A DNA stretch of 30,456 bases, taken from positions 1 to 30,456 of the forward strand of contig CAWUSA010000022.1 in NCBI GenBank assembly GCA_963925545.1, in the 5' to 3' direction. The notes beneath the pieces were generated by a model. It made no database searches, had not been told where the DNA came from, and saw only the letters and a program-made list of their open reading frames with translations. The translations under genes and the position numbers were made by a program. Shown piece after piece: positions 15,302-23,329 of the stretch; the first letter of the stretch is position 1; each line of letters starts with the position of its first letter. The DNA comes from TMED14 sp963925545 (GTDB taxonomy: Bacteria; Bacteroidota; Bacteroidia; Flavobacteriales; Schleiferiaceae).

Positions 15302-15309
15302 TAATTTTG
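15302..15309 (+). promoter_or_regulatory. -7 box of the glcD-like gene
   Basis: TAATTTTG matches TAnnTTTG exactly and ends 7 bp before ATG 15317, which predicts an mRNA with almost no leader. No TTG is visible at the usual -33 distance, which would lie inside the DPP-IV signal-peptide codons. Confidence 0.45.
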
Positions 15310-15316
15310 TGATGCA

Positions 15317-16735
15317 ATGAAACAAATGATCGGACAAGATAAGAACCAATTGTTGAGTGAGCTCAAGGAGCTTCTGGGGCAAGACCATGTGTCCATCAAG
15401 GAAGACACCTTGGAAGCTTTCAGCCATGATGAGACAGAGGACCTCACTTACCTGCCTCAGGTTGTTGCCTTTCCCCGGCACACAGAAGACGTGTCAGCCA
15501 TCATGAAATTGGCAAGCAAACACCAGGTGCCAGTTACCCCCTCAGCTGCTCGCACGGGGCTGGCTGGTGGCGCCATCCCGGTCAAAGGTGGTATCGCCTT
15601 GTCCATGAAGCACCTCAATCGCATCCTTGACATTGATCAGGACAACAGCCAAGCCATCGTTGAGCCTGGCGTGATCAATCAAGTTTTTCAGGAGGCCTGT
15701 TTGGCGCTAGGCTTGATGTACCCGCCCGATCCATCCAGTTGGGGCACATCAACCATGGGGGGCAATGTGGCCACCAATGCGGGTGGACCAAGGGCTGTTA
15801 AATATGGCGTCACCGCTGCTTATATCCTGAATTTAGAGGTGGTATTGCCCAATGGCGACATCATATGGACAGGTGCAAACACCCTGAAAAATAGCACTGG
15901 GTACAATTTAACACAACTCTTTGTTGGCTCAGAAGGCACACTTGGGGTGGTGACGAAAATTGTCTGCAGGTTGATCCCTCAACCCCGACACCGTTTCACG
16001 CTGTTGGCGCCATTTGCTAGTGCGGAAGCGGCCTGTGCCGCGGTGTCTAAGGTTTTCCAGGCTGGCATCACACCGTCGGGGATGGAGTTCATGGAAATCG
16101 ATGCCATCACATGGGCAGCCAAGTATGTGAAGGTTGACAATTTACCCTTAGGCGATGGCGTGGAAGCGCACTTGTTGATGGAGGTTGATGGCTTGGACGA
16201 AGAGGCTGTGATGAAAGAGGCAGAGGCCTTGGCAGCAGTCGTTGAGTCACATGGCGCCCTGGATGTTTTGTTTGCGCAAAGCCACAAGGAACGCGAAGCT
16301 TTGTGGAAATTGCGACGTGCGGTTGGTGAAGCTGTTAAAAGCCACAGTGTTTACAAGGAAGAGGACACGGTCGTACCTCGGGCAAAATTGCCTGAATTGC
16401 TGCAAACCGTTAAATCCATTGGCAAGGCTTATGGCTTTCAATCGGTGTGCTATGGTCATGCGGGTGACGGCAACCTCCATGTCAACATCATCAAAGGAGA
16501 CATGTCAGATGCTGATTGGCATGGCGACAAGCTAAAGCAAGGCATCCGCGAGCTTTTTCAAGAGGTCGTGGCTATGGGAGGAACCTTGTCGGGTGAACAC
16601 GGCATAGGTTTGGTGCAAAAGGACTACCTAGATATTGCCTTCAGCAAAACTGTCATGCAATTGCAGCAAGGCATCAAGGGGCTGTTGGATCCATTGAACA
16701 TCATGAATCCGGGCAAGATTTTCCCAGAGGCTTAG
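15317..16735 (+). CDS. FAD-linked 2-hydroxyacid dehydrogenase, GlcD family
   Basis: A cytoplasmic flavoenzyme of 472 residues of the PCMH/GlcD family, which oxidises D-lactate, glycolate or D-2-hydroxyglutarate to the 2-oxo acid. The FAD domain has SAARTGLAGGAIP (about 72-84) and DPSSWGTSTMGGNVATNAGG (137-156). The C-terminal domain has GHAGDGNLHVNI (about 377-388), SGEHGIGL (about 421-428) and ends NIMNPGKIF. No GlcE or GlcF partner genes are adjacent, so a one-subunit dehydrogenase such as D-lactate or D-2-hydroxyglutarate type is as likely as glycolate oxidase. ATG at 15326 is an alternative start. The gene end overlaps the convergent metallopeptidase by 4 bp. Confidence 0.9.
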   Translation: MKQMIGQDKNQLLSELKELLGQDHVSIKEDTLEAFSHDETEDLTYLPQVVAFPRHTEDVSAIMKLASKHQVPVTPSAARTGLAGGAIPVKGGIALSMKHLNRILDIDQDNSQAIVEPGVINQVFQEACLALGLMYPPDPSSWGTSTMGGNVATNAGGPRAVKYGVTAAYILNLEVVLPNGDIIWTGANTLKNSTGYNLTQLFVGSEGTLGVVTKIVCRLIPQPRHRFTLLAPFASAEAACAAVSKVFQAGITPSGMEFMEIDAITWAAKYVKVDNLPLGDGVEAHLLMEVDGLDEEAVMKEAEALAAVVESHGALDVLFAQSHKEREALWKLRRAVGEAVKSHSVYKEEDTVVPRAKLPELLQTVKSIGKAYGFQSVCYGHAGDGNLHVNIIKGDMSDADWHGDKLKQGIRELFQEVVAMGGTLSGEHGIGLVQKDYLDIAFSKTVMQLQQGIKGLLDPLNIMNPGKIFPEA

Positions 16736-17415
16736 CGCCGACCCATGTACAACATGACATAGTAAAGCAACTGTGTGACAGCGGCAGCGGCAGCAACAAC
16801 ATAGGTTCTTGCAGCCCATTTTAAGGCATCTTGAGCCATGCCATGGTTGTTGCTGTTGGTCACATTGGCGTCTTGAAGCCAGACCAAGGCACGCCGTGAA
16901 GCATCGTATTCAACGGGTAGGGTTACCAGTGCAAAGGAGGCAATGATGGCTTGTGCAGCAATCAAAAAGAGCAATATGCTTTTAAACCCAAGTCCCAGCA
17001 TGCCCATCCCAAACAGGGAAGCAAAAAAGACAATATTCATCAACTTGCCGCTGGCATTGACAATGGGAACCAAGCCTGTTCGCAAGTCAAGCCATTCGTA
17101 CTTGGTGGCGTGTTGAACGGCGTGGCCACATTCATGGGCGGCAATAGCTGCAGCTGCCACATGGTTGCCATGGTAGACATCCTGGGACAGGTTAACTGAG
17201 CTGTCCCTTGGGTTGTAATGATCGGTGAGTCGGCCTTCTACGGCTGTGATGTTGACATTTTGAAGTCCGTGATCGTCCAGCATCTTGCGTGCAATATCAC
17301 GACCGGTCAGGCCATTGTCAATGGGCACAGCTTGGTATTGCTTGAAGCGTCGCTTAAGTTGGGCTTGGACGGCAAAACCAAGAATCATGAAGCCAATGAG
17401 GATGATGAAAATCAT
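16732..17415 (-). CDS. YugP-type membrane zinc metallopeptidase
   Basis: A membrane protein of 227 residues in the Zn_peptidase_2 (YugP) family. A membrane helix comes first (MIFIILIGFMILGFAVQAQ). The zinc motif HECGH is at residues 94-98, followed by AVQHATKYEWLDLR. Two more membrane segments follow (about 124-160), then VEYDASRRAL, a family signature with a likely third zinc ligand, and a final membrane helix. The physiological substrate is unknown. A longer frame starts at 17451 but 17415 matches the usual family start directly at the helix. Confidence 0.9.
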   Translation of the reverse strand: MIFIILIGFMILGFAVQAQLKRRFKQYQAVPIDNGLTGRDIARKMLDDHGLQNVNITAVEGRLTDHYNPRDSSVNLSQDVYHGNHVAAAAIAAHECGHAVQHATKYEWLDLRTGLVPIVNASGKLMNIVFFASLFGMGMLGLGFKSILLFLIAAQAIIASFALVTLPVEYDASRRALVWLQDANVTNSNNHGMAQDALKWAARTYVVAAAAAVTQLLYYVMLYMGRR

Positions 17416-17477
17416 AGCTGGGGAATTTGTGTGGAAAAGTACAATGTTCATGCCAATGAATGCGAACTGACAAGATG

Positions 17478-17485
17478 TAGATTTG
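17478..17485 (+). promoter_or_regulatory. -7 box of the surE operon
   Basis: TAGATTTG matches TAnnTTTG exactly and ends 4 bp before the surE ATG at 17490, so the transcript should start at or beside the start codon. Confidence 0.55.
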
Positions 17486-17489
17486 AAAG

Positions 17490-18269
17490 ATGGAAAAGCT
17501 CGACAGGCCTCTGATTTTGGTTACCAATGATGACGGCATCACTGCGCCAGGTATTCGGACGTTGATTCGATGGATGAATGCCATTGGGGACGTCGTTGTT
17601 ATGGCGCCAGACAGCCCCCAGTCAGGCATGGGGCATGCCATCACCTTGCATGACCCTCTCCGATGCGAGCCCCAACAGATCGATGCGGGACCACAAAAGG
17701 AGCATTCCTGCAGCGGCACACCGGTTGACTGTGTCAAGTTGGCAGTTCATGAAGTGTTGGACCGTCGTCCGGACTTGATTGTGTCAGGCATCAATCACGG
17801 AAGCAATGCCTCAGTGAATGTGATTTACTCTGGAACCATGTCGGCGGCAGTGGAAGGTGCCATGCAGGGCATTCCTTCGATTGGCTTCAGTATCCTTGAC
17901 TACGATTGGCAAGCGGATTTTTCACAAGCAGAAACTTTGGTGATGGATGTGGTTCGACGCGTGCTGTCTCAGGGATTACCTGCAGGCATATGCCTCAATG
18001 TCAACATCCCAAAAGTGAGTGACAAACCCTATGCAGGCTTGAAGGTCTGCCGCCAAGCACAAGCTAAGTGGGTTGAGTCATTCATCAAGCGGAATGACCA
18101 CATGGGCAAACCCTATTATTGGATGGCAGGTGAGTTCAATGACCTCGATGGCAGGGAGGATACTGATATTTGGGCCCTGGCTAACAATTACTTGTCCGTG
18201 GTGCCTATTCAGTTTGATCTCACGGCACATCACCATTTGGCACAAATCCATCAAACCTTGGATGCATGA
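17490..18269 (+). CDS. surE: 5'/3'-nucleotidase SurE
   Basis: A metal-dependent phosphatase of 259 residues that removes phosphate from nucleoside monophosphates. The metal site is N13-D14-D15-G in TNDDGITAPG. Other family blocks are MAPDSPQSGMGHAIT, CSGTPVDCVKLA, the SGINHGSN motif at about 92-99, and IYSGTMSAAVEGAMQGIPS. Length is normal. It is first in a chain of overlapping genes with lpxB; the next gene starts inside its stop codon (ATGA). Confidence 0.95.
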   Translation: MEKLDRPLILVTNDDGITAPGIRTLIRWMNAIGDVVVMAPDSPQSGMGHAITLHDPLRCEPQQIDAGPQKEHSCSGTPVDCVKLAVHEVLDRRPDLIVSGINHGSNASVNVIYSGTMSAAVEGAMQGIPSIGFSILDYDWQADFSQAETLVMDVVRRVLSQGLPAGICLNVNIPKVSDKPYAGLKVCRQAQAKWVESFIKRNDHMGKPYYWMAGEFNDLDGREDTDIWALANNYLSVVPIQFDLTAHHHLAQIHQTLDA

Positions 18270-18571
18270 GCCCAGAGCGAACAAGGAACCGCATGGAATT
18301 ATGGCTGGGTGGGGGCATTGCTGCCTTGACACCCTTAGCCGTGTGGGCCTATTTGTACAGGGCCTACCCTGACTTGCCACCCTTGGTTGGCATGCATCCA
18401 GATTTACTGAGTTACTTGTTGAATAAGGTGCTGATGTTCACCTTCTTGATTGAGGTGCCATTCTTCGTTGTCTTTGTTTTAATGCATCGCATGAAGATGG
18501 TGAAAATGATGCTGATTGTCAGTGCCATGTATGCAATCATTGCCATTGTGTGGCGTTGGGAATGGTTGTGA
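18266..18571 (+). CDS. Small inner-membrane protein, unknown function
   Basis: A 101-residue protein with about three hydrophobic segments (residues of about 11-28, 48-73 and 80-96) joined by short basic loops. No motif is recognised. It is a real gene by context: its ATG overlaps the surE stop by 4 bp, and its own stop overlaps the start of lpxB. The tight coupling hints at a link to envelope biogenesis, but no function can be assigned. Confidence 0.7.
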   Translation: MSPERTRNRMELWLGGGIAALTPLAVWAYLYRAYPDLPPLVGMHPDLLSYLLNKVLMFTFLIEVPFFVVFVLMHRMKMVKMMLIVSAMYAIIAIVWRWEWL

Positions 18572-19665
18572 AGCGCATCTTTATCATGGCTGGCGAAGCC
18601 TCAGGTGACATGCTTGGTGCTGAACTGATGCGTGCCTTGCTCACAAAGCAGGAGGGTTTAGAAATCACCTTTTGTGGTGGCCCATTGATGGAAACAGCTA
18701 CGGCAACCCAATCACTGATTCCCCTTGAGAAGTTAGCCATGATGGGTTTTGTTGAGGTGGTGAAAAAACTGGGTCAGGTGAGGCAAAACTTCCAGATTGT
18801 TCAGCAGCATTTACGAAACAACCCCTGTGATGTTGTTGTGTTGATTGATTACCCTGGATTCAACATGCGATTGGCAAAATGGCTGAATCGTCAAGGCATT
18901 CGTCAGGAAGGAACGCGTGTGATACAATGGGTTTCTCCTCAGGTATGGGCATGGAAAAAGGGCCGGGTGAAGGCATTGAAATCCCATTGCGATTTGCTGG
19001 TGCCGATTTTGGCTTTTGAGCAAGACTTTTTAATGAAACATGGGGTCGCCTCCCGTTACATGGGCCACCCCATGTTGGATCGTATCCCGCAGCAGGCGGA
19101 GGTGGTCACCAAAGCACCTATCCTGGCCTTAGCTCCCGGCAGTCGCTTGCAAGAATTCAAGTCACACATGGCTCTTTTTGCGGAAACCGCTGCATTGATG
19201 GGCATGGAAGCCATGTGGATCAGGCCTGCGCACATCAACGCAAAAGCTTACAGGGCATTGTTGCAACAGCACGCTCCTAACGCGCCAAGCCACTGGGCAA
19301 TCAATGAAGGCATGCAGCATGTTCAAGGCTGCCAATTAGCCCTGGTTGCTTCAGGAACAGCCACTCTGGAATGCACATTGTACGGCACAGCCATGGTGGT
19401 GGCTTTCAGAACCCACCCTATCAATTTCTTGCTGGCAAAGGCCTTGGTTAAGGTCCCATACATTGCCTTGGTCAATTTGTTGCTCAACAAAGAAGTTGTG
19501 AAAGAGCGCATTCAGGGCGATTGCAATCCCCAACAGCTAGCGAAGGACTTGCAGTGGCTCTTGGATCAACCCAACCATGCACAGCAGCTGCAACAAAGCC
19601 TTCGCGAGGTGATGGGGCCAGCTCATGCCGTGAATCAACTGGCAGATCATGTACTGGAAGCTTAA
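18562..19665 (+). CDS. lpxB: Lipid-A-disaccharide synthase
   Basis: A peripheral inner-membrane glycosyltransferase of 367 residues that joins UDP-2,3-diacylglucosamine and lipid X in lipid A synthesis. The N-terminal signature MAGEASGDMLGAELM is present; VVLIDYPGFNMRLAKWL, QWVSPQVWAWKKGRV and the C-terminal nucleotide-binding ALVASGTATLECTLYGTAMVVAFRTHPI follow. ATG 18562 is used; GTG 18568, which overlaps the preceding stop as GTGA, would give a start closer to the family's usual MKxxxxAGEASGD. It overlaps the previous gene by 10 bp and the next by 17 bp. It shows that the cell makes a lipid A outer membrane. Confidence 0.95.
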   Translation: MVVKRIFIMAGEASGDMLGAELMRALLTKQEGLEITFCGGPLMETATATQSLIPLEKLAMMGFVEVVKKLGQVRQNFQIVQQHLRNNPCDVVVLIDYPGFNMRLAKWLNRQGIRQEGTRVIQWVSPQVWAWKKGRVKALKSHCDLLVPILAFEQDFLMKHGVASRYMGHPMLDRIPQQAEVVTKAPILALAPGSRLQEFKSHMALFAETAALMGMEAMWIRPAHINAKAYRALLQQHAPNAPSHWAINEGMQHVQGCQLALVASGTATLECTLYGTAMVVAFRTHPINFLLAKALVKVPYIALVNLLLNKEVVKERIQGDCNPQQLAKDLQWLLDQPNHAQQLQQSLREVMGPAHAVNQLADHVLEA

Positions 19666-20797
19666 GTCTCTGACCCTAATGCCTTTGATGCTCTGGTGCG
19701 TGCTGATGTCAAGCCCGGTCGAGGCTCACTCTGACCCCGTGAGAATGGGCATTTTCACCAACCATCGATTGTCACGACTAGCCGTTGGAGGCAATGACCT
19801 CACCATCCTAGGCTACAAGCAAGGCATGCCCGACAGTTTAACAAGTAACTATTTCATTGTCCGTCCAGGAAGCTGGGGCAAGGTGGTAGGTACTTTGGCG
19901 GATGCGGTTGATTATGACTCTTTGGTGGTGATCAGCGCCTCTGAAATCACGGTTCAGGTGAATGGCTACCGAGAACGGGTTTACCGTGGCCGGTTGGTTT
20001 GTCAGGGCAGACCTGGCTACGTTCAGCCGGTTGCAATCCTAGGCATGGAGGCTTATTTGACAGGGGTTGTACATGCTGAATTAGGTAAACTGAGCCATCC
20101 AAATCTATGGAAGGCTCAGGCTATCGTGGCACACACCTGGTTGATGAAAAACCAAGGGAAATTTGCCCATGATGGATTTTCAGTCACGGATGATGTGCGA
20201 TGCCAGGTTCACCATGGGTTAGCGCCCAAGGAGCGGCAGATGGCATTGGCCTCAGCCATTGACAAGGTCAGTCACTTGTACCTGGCAACATTGAAGGACA
20301 GCAAGCCCATTGAGGCCTTGTTTCATGCCAATTCAGGTGGGGCATTGATGCCATCTGCCTGGTATTTCTCTCACAGGGAATACCTGATTGCTAAGCCCGA
20401 CAGTTTTTCAATCAATTGTCCGCAAAGTGAATGGCATCGTCAATTGAGTTTGGATGAATGGGTCAAGGTGTTGGCCACTAACATGGGTTGTGACATCGAT
20501 GAAGGCTTCACAGAATTTGCAACCAGTATTCAGCAAAAGCATCGACGGGAAACCTTAGCCTACCAGGGCCATGAGATCCGCCTTCGCATCATTCGCGAGA
20601 AATTTCAGCTGCGCTCCACCTGGTTTTGGGTAAACAAGGTGGAAAATGGCATGGTGCACTTGCAGGGCAAGGGTTATGGTCATGGGATTGGAATGAGTCA
20701 GGAGGGTGCCTATCACATGGCTGTTACAGGGCATGATTACCTGGCTATTCTGGCACATTATTACCCACACACCCGCCTGCTTACCTTGAAGCATTGA
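19649..20797 (+). CDS. SpoIID/LytB domain protein
   Basis: A protein of 382 residues with a signal peptide ending near VEA (residue about 26). SpoIID/LytB-type blocks are present: AILGMEAYLTGVVHAELG (about 130-147), KAQAIVAHTWLM (about 157-168), EALFHANSGGALM and, near the C-terminus, GKGYGHGIGMSQEGAYHMA. In sporulating Firmicutes SpoIID is a lytic transglycosylase; members in non-sporulating Bacteroidota are common and probably act on peptidoglycan or bind it. Tyr is replaced by Trp in the AxRTYxL-like segment (AHTWLM). It starts within the end of lpxB. Confidence 0.88.
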   Translation: MYWKLKSLTLMPLMLWCVLMSSPVEAHSDPVRMGIFTNHRLSRLAVGGNDLTILGYKQGMPDSLTSNYFIVRPGSWGKVVGTLADAVDYDSLVVISASEITVQVNGYRERVYRGRLVCQGRPGYVQPVAILGMEAYLTGVVHAELGKLSHPNLWKAQAIVAHTWLMKNQGKFAHDGFSVTDDVRCQVHHGLAPKERQMALASAIDKVSHLYLATLKDSKPIEALFHANSGGALMPSAWYFSHREYLIAKPDSFSINCPQSEWHRQLSLDEWVKVLATNMGCDIDEGFTEFATSIQQKHRRETLAYQGHEIRLRIIREKFQLRSTWFWVNKVENGMVHLQGKGYGHGIGMSQEGAYHMAVTGHDYLAILAHYYPHTRLLTLKH

Positions 20798-20853
20798 GGT
20801 AACCTAAACCTTTACATACCGACTTCAATCAAAGGGTTGTGGCAGCTTGCGGC

Positions 20854-22527
20854 ATGGCAAAGTCGCTGCATATCGGTGCCTGGTTGGTCATCCTTTTTGC
20901 CGACGCATCCTGGGTGAACATTGAAGGCTTGCTGATTGCTTGTTTGCTTTCTGCCCTAGCTATGTGGCGATCCATGCCTTGGTCTAGTCAAGCACTCTGG
21001 GTCAGTTTGTCAGCAGCAATGTGCTACCATGCCCTGACACCGACCTTGGATGTCAGTCGCAGCTATGACTCGCCAGGGATCAGCCTGAGTCGCCACTTGT
21101 TCCAAGACAGCATTGGCTTAGTCTGGGTCACGGATCGACGTCTGCCACTGGATGCCAGATTGCAGGTGACTGGCACTGTTTCGCCCTGGTCAGATCGCGT
21201 GATCCCCATGGGCTTTAATCCGGAGCAAGTCTACGGACCAAGAGGCGCCGTGGGACTGCTCCATGTATCTGTGATGGACAGCCTTGGCATGCAAGGATCA
21301 TGGACGGCCAAGGTGAAGCGTCGTTGGCGAAAGTGGGTAAAAAAACAGCCATGGCCTAAGGATTTGCAAGGGTTAGGATTGGCGCTGACCTTGGGTGATC
21401 GATCGATGTTATCCTACCCATGGAAACAGGCCTTCATTGACGCAGGCATGGCACATGTGCTGGCTTTGTCAGGTTTTCACCTGGGGTTGATCACCATGGT
21501 TTTTCAGTGGATGCGGTCCCTGTTTCCAGCTAGGTGGCGACCTTGGTGGATGCTGATTGGTGGTCTATGTACATGGGTGTTGGTGCCCTTGGTTCAAAGC
21601 CCAAGTGTCCTTAGAGCCGCCTTTTTTTTAACCATCATGCAAGTGCTTGCCCTTCGGTCACAGCAATCATCTGGCATGGATCGAGCACACCTTGCCGGGT
21701 TCTTGTTGTTGCTTTTGTGGCCTGACCTAGGTAAGCAGATGAGCTTCCAATTAAGCATGACTGCAGTGATGGCCATCATCTTCATTCAAAGCCCGCATGG
21801 GAAGACAATCCAATCAAAAATTCTTGGAATAGCTATGGTTTCCCTGGCTGCTCAATGGGCCACGCTGCCTTTGATAGCGATGACCTTTCACCGTTTTCCC
21901 TGGGGATTTTTATTTGCCAATTTGCTACTGCTTCCCTTGGTCATGCTGATTTACCCCTTGGTTGCTTTGTCTGTGGCCCTGTCATGGTTCTCATTGGCAT
22001 TGCCTGTGTCTGATTCAGTGATGGATGGGGCCTTTCGATTGATAAGCGCCTTCCATTACACCATGGATGGGATGCACCCCGACGCATGGCTTGTTGCCAT
22101 CATGGGCCTAGCTGCCTTGGTGGGTTTGCAAGCATTGAAGACCAGACGATTGCTTCCCTTGGTCTTGCCACTGATGGCTACAGGCCTGGCCATGCATGCG
22201 TCATTACCAAGTCCCCACCAGGGCGAATTTGCTTACCGGCAGGGCCAGGGTATGGCCATCGGGGTTTTTCACGGTGATTCAGTGATGATCTATGCCACCC
22301 GTGGCTTGTCTCTCAATGATTGGCTTTGGGACAAAGCATTTCAGGGACTATGGGAGGGCTATGGAATTGAAAAACGTGGCTACCAAATCATGCCATTTGA
22401 GCAGATTCAAGCCCGTTTTGATGACCTAGGCATCGCTATCCATAGGCAGGGCTTCACCTGGCTCAATCAGCCAACAAGGATAGCAAGGTCACAACCTGCT
22501 TGGCCTCCTTGGGGTCATGCACCCTGA
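20854..22527 (+). CDS. comEC: ComEC/Rec2-family DNA uptake channel
   Basis: A polytopic inner-membrane protein of 557 residues that by family carries single-stranded DNA into the cytoplasm during transformation. The N-terminal part (about 20-145) has membrane helices and a soluble DUF4131-like segment with FNPEQVYGPRGAVGLL. The Competence domain spans about 175-430, with LTLGDRSML, GMAHVLALSGFHLGLI and SPSVLRAAFFLTIMQVLA. About 100 residues follow the last helix but they hold no HxHxDH metallo-beta-lactamase motif, so the usual third domain is absent. An in-frame GTG at 20839 adds five residues. The last 65 bp overlap folP on the opposite strand. Confidence 0.88.
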   Translation: MAKSLHIGAWLVILFADASWVNIEGLLIACLLSALAMWRSMPWSSQALWVSLSAAMCYHALTPTLDVSRSYDSPGISLSRHLFQDSIGLVWVTDRRLPLDARLQVTGTVSPWSDRVIPMGFNPEQVYGPRGAVGLLHVSVMDSLGMQGSWTAKVKRRWRKWVKKQPWPKDLQGLGLALTLGDRSMLSYPWKQAFIDAGMAHVLALSGFHLGLITMVFQWMRSLFPARWRPWWMLIGGLCTWVLVPLVQSPSVLRAAFFLTIMQVLALRSQQSSGMDRAHLAGFLLLLLWPDLGKQMSFQLSMTAVMAIIFIQSPHGKTIQSKILGIAMVSLAAQWATLPLIAMTFHRFPWGFLFANLLLLPLVMLIYPLVALSVALSWFSLALPVSDSVMDGAFRLISAFHYTMDGMHPDAWLVAIMGLAALVGLQALKTRRLLPLVLPLMATGLAMHASLPSPHQGEFAYRQGQGMAIGVFHGDSVMIYATRGLSLNDWLWDKAFQGLWEGYGIEKRGYQIMPFEQIQARFDDLGIAIHRQGFTWLNQPTRIARSQPAWPPWGHAP

Positions 22528-23329
22528 GAATGCTAGCGCCCCGCTGAAGGGCAACGGCATGAATGGCTGAGGTGGCTGCAAGCATGTCCTTGGGTTGGCC
22601 ACCAAGATTTTTCCACAGCATGGATTTCCTTGATAATCCCACGTACAGTGGTAGTTGCAGTTCTGCAATCAGTGGCAGCCCTTCAAGCAGTCCAAAATTG
22701 CCTGCATTGTCTTTGCCGAATCCGAACCCGGGATCGAGCATCACATCCTTCACCCCAGCAGCTTGCAGTGCAAGCAGTTGCTTGGTAAAATGCTTCATAA
22801 CCAAGGGGATGATAGCATCTCTGCTTGGCAATGACCCGTCCTGCATGTCGCTTGGGGTTTTCCCTTCGGGGAAATGGCTTAAGACATATGGCATATGCCT
22901 GTCAGCAGCCAATTGAAACATTGTGTCACAGCCGCCAGATATGTCGTTGATCATATCCACACCTTCTTCATTTGCCCTTCGGACAATCTCAGGTCTGAAG
23001 CTGTCAATGGACATAGGGATGCCTGGGAAGGTCTTGCGCATGGCTGGAAGCAGGTCCTTTAAACGCGACCACGCTTCATCAATGCCTGGTATTTCAGCTC
23101 CAGGCTGCGTGCTGCATGCGCCAATGTCTAGCCAATCAGCGCCATCCTTAATCAGGGATTCGGCTTGTGCCATGGCCTCATTTACCGAGGATTGCCCTGA
23201 GTAAAAAGAGTCCTTGCTGGCATTCAGAATGCCAACAATGACCGGTTGGTCCGCTTTCCAAAGGCGGCCATTTAAGTTCAAGGAGAATGATTTGAATGTG
23301 CTAACTTTCACGACCTTAAAAGTAGTCAT
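22463..23329 (-). CDS. folP: Dihydropteroate synthase
   Basis: Cytoplasmic enzyme of 288 residues that condenses pterin pyrophosphate with p-aminobenzoate in folate synthesis. The TIM-barrel blocks are present: VGILNASKDSF (32-42), DIGACSTQPGAE (68-79), MSIDSF, NDISGG, MLDPGFGFGKD, GLSRKSML and the pyrophosphate-binding LRVHD near the C-terminus. Two usually strict sites vary: the N-terminal loop has ASKDSF instead of VTPDSF, and the second loop has STQPG instead of STRPG or SSRPG. The first 16 residues exceed the family norm; a TTG start at 23281 would give MNLNGRLWKADQP. Its ATG (23329-23327) interlocks with the start of the DUF1599 gene. Confidence 0.93.
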   Translation of the reverse strand: MTTFKVVKVSTFKSFSLNLNGRLWKADQPVIVGILNASKDSFYSGQSSVNEAMAQAESLIKDGADWLDIGACSTQPGAEIPGIDEAWSRLKDLLPAMRKTFPGIPMSIDSFRPEIVRRANEEGVDMINDISGGCDTMFQLAADRHMPYVLSHFPEGKTPSDMQDGSLPSRDAIIPLVMKHFTKQLLALQAAGVKDVMLDPGFGFGKDNAGNFGLLEGLPLIAELQLPLYVGLSRKSMLWKNLGGQPKDMLAATSAIHAVALQRGASILRVHDPKEAKQVVTLLSLLAD

